Below are positions 60,472 through 64,000 of a DNA stretch of 64,000 bases, piece by piece. Position 1 is the stretch's first letter. Each line of letters starts with the position of its first letter. The stretch lies in NCBI RefSeq assembly GCF_024399335.1, contig NZ_CP075339.1, positions 62,001 through 126,000 on the forward strand, read 5' to 3'. The DNA is from Leucobacter aridicollis. GTDB lineage: Bacteria > Actinomycetota > Actinomycetes > Actinomycetales > Microbacteriaceae. The notes beneath the pieces are model-generated. The model did no database searches and was not told the DNA's origin. It worked only from the letters and a program-made list of their open reading frames with translations. The translations under genes and the position numbers were made by a program.

Positions 60472-61190
60472 TCATGCTGAGGGGACGGCGAGGGACACTT
60501 CGAGTGTCCCGAGTTTGAACCGGGGAGACATGAGCGGTGTCGCGACACCGGGCTCGAGGACAACCTCAGTGTTGTCCTCAGCGAGGACGGACACGCCGTT
60601 GACCGAACCGAGGTCTTCCACGCACCACTGTGTCCCGTCAAACCAGACGCGTGCATGTGTCCTGGACAGTGTCTTTGTCGCGTCGGGGAGCGCGAGCGTC
60701 TGGACATGCAGGGACGCTTCGGGACGGCGTCCCACGATCGTGTCCGTGGACAACGGATACTCGCTGCCGTCCGGAAGGACAAGGACACAGTTCGTCTCCG
60801 CACTCCGGGACACCATCACCGTATTGTCCATGTCCTCTACTTCTCGGCTGACCGCGACAGTCATCGCGGACACGTCCACCTCTGACACGCGGGACATCAT
60901 CCCGGACGTCGCCGGGGACAGGAGCACCGGGGCGACCGGTGCAACTGGGAACGGGGCTGGCGAGACGGGCGCCAGCGGGGGGACACCCTGTGCGGGTGTC
61001 CCGGGTGAAGGCCGTACGGGTGCTGCGCTGCTCGCGGGGGTGTCCACCTCTTCGAGGAGCTGATCGAGTAGTGACGGGGTAGGAGAATCTGTCGGTGTGC
61101 TGGCTGCGAGATTGTCTCGTGTCGGTTCGTGGCCGAGCTGAGCAAGCAGCACGCCGACGTCAAGTGGGCGGAGGTGCGCGGGGACACTGA
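60148..61190. repeat. GGACA/TGTCC-enriched block
   Basis: About 35 copies of GGACA or TGTCC were counted by hand in just over 1 kb, across both the FHA gene and the noncoding gap. Two to three would be expected at this GC content. The spacing is irregular. Confidence 0.7.
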
Positions 61191-61341
61191 GGTCGAGCCC
61201 GCAGCGCGTGCAGAGCGGCGCCGGCTCGCCGTCGACGTACTCGTTCAGGGTGCTGCAGAACCGGCAACGCGCGAGTCTGTTCGCTGCCGCAGGTGGAAGG
61301 AGCTGTGGCTCCGGGGCGGGGGAAACGAATGTGTCAGTCAT
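60472..61341 (-). CDS. FHA-domain protein with N-terminal zinc ribbon
   Basis: A 289-residue protein. C27/C30 (CRFC) with C44/C47 (CTRC) form an N-terminal zinc ribbon. A Pro/Ala/Val-rich linker follows, then a C-terminal FHA domain: TIVGRRPEAS, LSRTHARVWFDG, WCVEDLGSVNGVSV. FHA domains bind phosphothreonine, so it should respond to a Ser/Thr kinase; none is in the window. Its DNA carries an unusual load of GGACA/TGTCC. Confidence 0.82.
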   Translation of the reverse strand: MTDTFVSPAPEPQLLPPAAANRLARCRFCSTLNEYVDGEPAPLCTRCGLDLSVPAHLRPLDVGVLLAQLGHEPTRDNLAASTPTDSPTPSLLDQLLEEVDTPASSAAPVRPSPGTPAQGVPPLAPVSPAPFPVAPVAPVLLSPATSGMMSRVSEVDVSAMTVAVSREVEDMDNTVMVSRSAETNCVLVLPDGSEYPLSTDTIVGRRPEASLHVQTLALPDATKTLSRTHARVWFDGTQWCVEDLGSVNGVSVLAEDNTEVVLEPGVATPLMSPRFKLGTLEVSLAVPSA

Positions 61342-61619
61342 ACCCTCCGACGGGCAGTGCTGCGCACGACGGAGAGGACGTCTGGCGAGAGGGACAGGGA
61401 AGTCCTTCTCAATTCCAACTGCACATTGTCCAGCTGCGCTGTGCTGCTTTTCTCGTCTCTCATTCTTCGTTCCTCGCTTCGCGCGTTCCTCCTTCGCTTC
61501 GCTCGTCCGTCACTTCCCGAATCCTCCTCCTTCGTCGGAGTTTCTCCTTACACGACTGGCATTTGAGGGGGAACGCGTCCCCCGTTGCGTGACCTCGGGT
61601 TCTCTGGCAGCATTCGAGC

Positions 61620-62513
61620 ATGGCCAACAAGTACGTTGCAGCACTGCACTTGCCCTCTGGTGAGATTGTGACTCTGGCAGATGTCAACGACAGCTACGGA
61701 AACGGGTGGCAGTGCCCGACGGAGGGATGCACGGTCCCTCTGAAATTCACTCCTGGGAAGTACTCACATCGTGCTGGGAATAGATTTTGGGTGAGTGCGT
61801 TCTGGAGCACATTCGACGGCCAACTGCATATTGATGGCTGTTCGGCCGAGAACGCTTCGAGTAGGTCGACGACATATTTCAGCAACGACCTGGGCCGGGA
61901 AATCAAACGATCCGATACTGTGCTGCTCTCCTTTGGAAAGCGGACAATGCAGCAAGGTGGCAGCAAGCTTGAACCGCGTCGAGGGCCTGAATACGGTGGC
62001 GATGCCGCTGAGTACGCGGGCCGGTCTGGGACTCTAGGGAACTTGCTCTCGAAGTTTGCCTATCACGGCGGACACGATGGGATGCGGAAATACTTTTACA
62101 CCCACGATGGCAGACAGTACACCTGGGACGATATCGCTTACGCCTCTACGGTCGAAGGCCACCAGCGTCTGGAGAGACAACTCAAGATAGTCGTGAACGA
62201 TCAAGAGAACTGGCCTTGGATCGTTGGCGGCACCATCGGTAAAGCCGGTAAAGGGGCGAGCAACGGCCGGCTACAAACCAGCATCTATGTTCCGGGCTCA
62301 GATGTTCCGCTTCTCGTCTACTGTGACGGAAAACCTGAGCTCATCGACCACCTTTCCTCATTTCAAAACGGTGACCAGGTCGTCGTGCTTCTGAACAAAA
62401 TCTCAATGGGCGGACCAAATCTCGCCTCGGTCACGGGTACCTTCTTCGAAAGCAACGAGCTCCTGATCGGGAAGAACCTCAAGTCCCCGAAGGGGACGCT
62501 CGTCCTTTTCTAA
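61620..62513 (+). CDS. Unknown protein with possible zinc site
   Basis: A 297-residue protein. Early Cys/His (C32, C37, His in HIDGC with C75) suggest a metal site. A beta-rich C-terminal half follows (GRLQTSIYVPGSDVPLLVYC; GDQVVVLLNKISMGGPNL). It is preceded by a 280-bp pyrimidine-rich gap. Family unknown. Confidence 0.55.
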   Translation: MANKYVAALHLPSGEIVTLADVNDSYGNGWQCPTEGCTVPLKFTPGKYSHRAGNRFWVSAFWSTFDGQLHIDGCSAENASSRSTTYFSNDLGREIKRSDTVLLSFGKRTMQQGGSKLEPRRGPEYGGDAAEYAGRSGTLGNLLSKFAYHGGHDGMRKYFYTHDGRQYTWDDIAYASTVEGHQRLERQLKIVVNDQENWPWIVGGTIGKAGKGASNGRLQTSIYVPGSDVPLLVYCDGKPELIDHLSSFQNGDQVVVLLNKISMGGPNLASVTGTFFESNELLIGKNLKSPKGTLVLF

Positions 62514-62517
62514 AGCG

Positions 62518-63213
62518 CTAAGCATCGGCATCATCGGGCGCACCAAGAGCAGGATCCTCTACAAACTTGCTCCAAAATTGTTTACGGTTGAGGCGTCCTG
62601 CTGCTGTGAGCTCGTAACCGCTGCCATTTCGCTTGATCGTTCCTTTGCTTTGCAGTGCGGCGAGTACGTCTGTGGGGAAAGCCATTACCGGTAGCGCGCA
62701 AAAATAGTCAGCCAGCGAGAGCAGAATATAACTGGTGTCTCCGCGCTCGCTTGTCGTGGTGTGTGCGCCGCGGTTTTCCCAGAGTTCGAACCAACACAAC
62801 ACGCGATTTTCCACGATGATCATCGGATCTGTGACGAGCGCGGGGGAAGACGCGAGCTCCTCACGCACGACTTCTTCCCAAGGACGAAACCTTACAGAGA
62901 ATCCAGCTTGGCGTCTCAGCTCGTCAGCGGCCAGGATTCCGTCGATTGTGGGCTCGTAGCCGAGTCCCGTCAGAACTAGCCAACCTTGTTCATATGCGCG
63001 AAGTACACCACGCCGCGGTCCTTTCAACGGCGGCTTGCAGGGCCGGGGTCCTGGGTAAGTGACTCCTAGCCGGCACCAGAGCTGGAAGACAGTGTCCAAC
63101 GCCACTGCATCGTCGTCGGAAAACGTTGTCGGGCCGTACATATCCCGCACGGCCAGGATCTGCTCGTGCTCTCTGGCCTCTTGCGACCTGATCTGTTTTT
63201 GCGGCTTAGTCAT
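62518..63213 (-). CDS. Unknown protein
   Basis: A 231-residue protein (FSDDDAVALDTVFQLWCRLGV; VLAALQSKGTIKRNGSGYELTAAGRLNRK). The C-terminal part resembles a winged-helix wing (KGTIKRNGSGYELT). The ATG giving MTKPQKQ is preferred over a 104-codon upstream extension. It is convergent with the previous gene (4 bp apart). Confidence 0.5.
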   Translation of the reverse strand: MTKPQKQIRSQEAREHEQILAVRDMYGPTTFSDDDAVALDTVFQLWCRLGVTYPGPRPCKPPLKGPRRGVLRAYEQGWLVLTGLGYEPTIDGILAADELRRQAGFSVRFRPWEEVVREELASSPALVTDPMIIVENRVLCWFELWENRGAHTTTSERGDTSYILLSLADYFCALPVMAFPTDVLAALQSKGTIKRNGSGYELTAAGRLNRKQFWSKFVEDPALGAPDDADA

Positions 63214-63399
63214 GCTTTCTCCGGTTCTGGTGGGAGCTGCTCGTTCGCAGCGTCGGCTGGGACTGGTCGCCTCTTCGTCCAGCAACCTTCGACCGCATTG
63301 GGTGCGCAGACGCGTCCCGTTCTGCGTGACGTGTGCGCGGAGGGTCCGGTCGTAGGGATGAAGGCGGCACACTGTCGCCTCCCAAACAGAGGAGAAGCG

Positions 63400-63870
63400 A
63401 TGATCTTGATATCCGCGAGTTCCAATCTCGCAGGCACCATTCTCACGGTCGTTGGGGCAATGGAAGGGGATAGAAAGCTTCGCGAGTCTGAGCGTGAAAA
63501 CTATGTTGTGCCTGGTGATGCTCACAAGATTGCGGAGGAACTCAACAAGCGGCCAGGGACGCGTCTACTGAAAGCGATTGCGATGGATTGGGGTCTCGTC
63601 CCCAAACGTTTCACCTGGCGAGACTTACCACCTGAAGCTTTTCGGGTGCAGGTGGTATCACCTGACGAGCAGAGAGCAGCTGAGGGGCTCACAGTCGAGG
63701 AACGTGACTACATTTTCGCCTCTGCGTTTGAACGGTACGAGATCTTCGAGGTCATCGTCGACCGTTATAAGTCCGAACGGATGCAGGACAAGGCGGATCG
63801 GGCCGCGAAGATTCGGGCAGACCTCGATGCGATGGTTCCCATCAACGACGACAAGAACACAGACCAGTGA
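63400..63870 (+). CDS. Unknown protein
   Basis: A 156-residue charged helical protein (AHKIAEELNKRPGTRLLKAIAM, RMQDKADRAAKIRADLDAM). GAGGAGAAGCG precedes the ATG. The DNA upstream is open but non-conserved-looking. Family unknown. Confidence 0.6.
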   Translation: MILISASSNLAGTILTVVGAMEGDRKLRESERENYVVPGDAHKIAEELNKRPGTRLLKAIAMDWGLVPKRFTWRDLPPEAFRVQVVSPDEQRAAEGLTVEERDYIFASAFERYEIFEVIVDRYKSERMQDKADRAAKIRADLDAMVPINDDKNTDQ

Positions 63871-63899
63871 AGTCAACCGACCAGGAGCGAGGAACGACA

Positions 63900-64000
63900 A
63901 TGGCGACACAAAGTGCAGGACAGTCAAGCACCGGTTCAAAGGCAACCGTGAAGCAACGATTTCGGGCCTGGTGGAGTGCCAGCCACGACGAGGTGTTTTG
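63900..64000 (+). CDS. Start of a gene cut by the window edge
   Basis: An ATG after CAGGAGCGAGG opens a frame without stop to the edge (33 residues: Ser/Gly/Lys-rich start, then RFRAWWSASHDEVF). It follows the previous gene by 29 bp, so it is likely to be the next gene of the same operon. Product unknown. Confidence 0.5.
   Translation, partial: MATQSAGQSSTGSKATVKQRFRAWWSASHDEVF

Larger units (their letters stand above)
46200..64000. mobile_element. Second integrative element (left part), open at the window edge
   Basis: It starts at the right 76-bp repeat with a tyrosine integrase facing away from it and continues with genes common on integrative conjugative elements and plasmids: ParB-like, SSB, nuclease, UmuDC, many small unknowns. 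No conjugation gene is visible before the edge, so whether it is conjugative is not known. The right boundary, presumably with the intact tRNA, lies outside. Confidence 0.62.

Overview
The window is high-GC DNA with actinobacterial traits: LPXTG-type sortase pili, CE1758/CE1759 flavin genes, an NgcEFG-like amino-sugar importer, a LexA box of the form TCGAAC-N4-GTTCGA and GTG/TTG starts. A Microbacteriaceae host fits best; a Leucobacter-like genus is a guess from gene style only.

Region 1 (1-26.5 kb) is ordinary chromosome: an ABC-2 permease fragment, a fold-type III PLP decarboxylase, a response regulator whose receiver lacks the phospho-acceptor Asp, a TrmA/RlmD-type RNA methyltransferase, an LppX/LprG-like lipoprotein, Maf, a beta-alanine/malonate-semialdehyde pair (MMSDH + class III aminotransferase) opposite a PucR regulator, DUF2853, an AEC carrier, a rhodanese, a MarR-MFS efflux pair, the CE1758/CE1759 luciferase-like pair with a MarR, ExoIII, a TetR-controlled redox/membrane pair, a second PucR-type regulator opposite an acyl-CoA ligase, a LuxR fossil and LtrA. 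Several regulators sit beside clear palindromic operators.

Region 2 (26.9-46.3 kb) lies between two perfect 76-bp direct repeats. Each repeat holds the 3' end of a tRNA gene (minus strand) plus its terminator, as expected of att sites. Inside are a pilus locus (class C sortase, major pilin, large tip adhesin), an ECF sigma factor fused to a zinc anti-sigma motif, a membrane segment and an outer domain, and an amino-sugar cluster (GDPD, RpiR, SIS protein, NgcE/F/G-like ABC importer, BadF/BadG-type kinase). Decayed conjugation/HNH remnants occur at both ends.

Region 3 (46.3 kb to the right edge) looks like the left part of a second integrative element. It starts with a tyrosine integrase next to the second repeat and continues with an SOS module (umuD with a perfect SOS box, umuC, SRAP/YedK protein), a MucR/Ros-like zinc-finger regulator, ParB-like protein, orphan NrdH, SSB, a nuclease, an FHA protein and many small unknowns. 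The best leads are here: a roughly 355-bp hairpin-rich leader present twice (before parB and before nrdH) with compensatory base changes, and a 1-kb block strongly enriched in GGACA/TGTCC. The two elements appear stacked at one tRNA gene whose intact copy should lie beyond the right edge.
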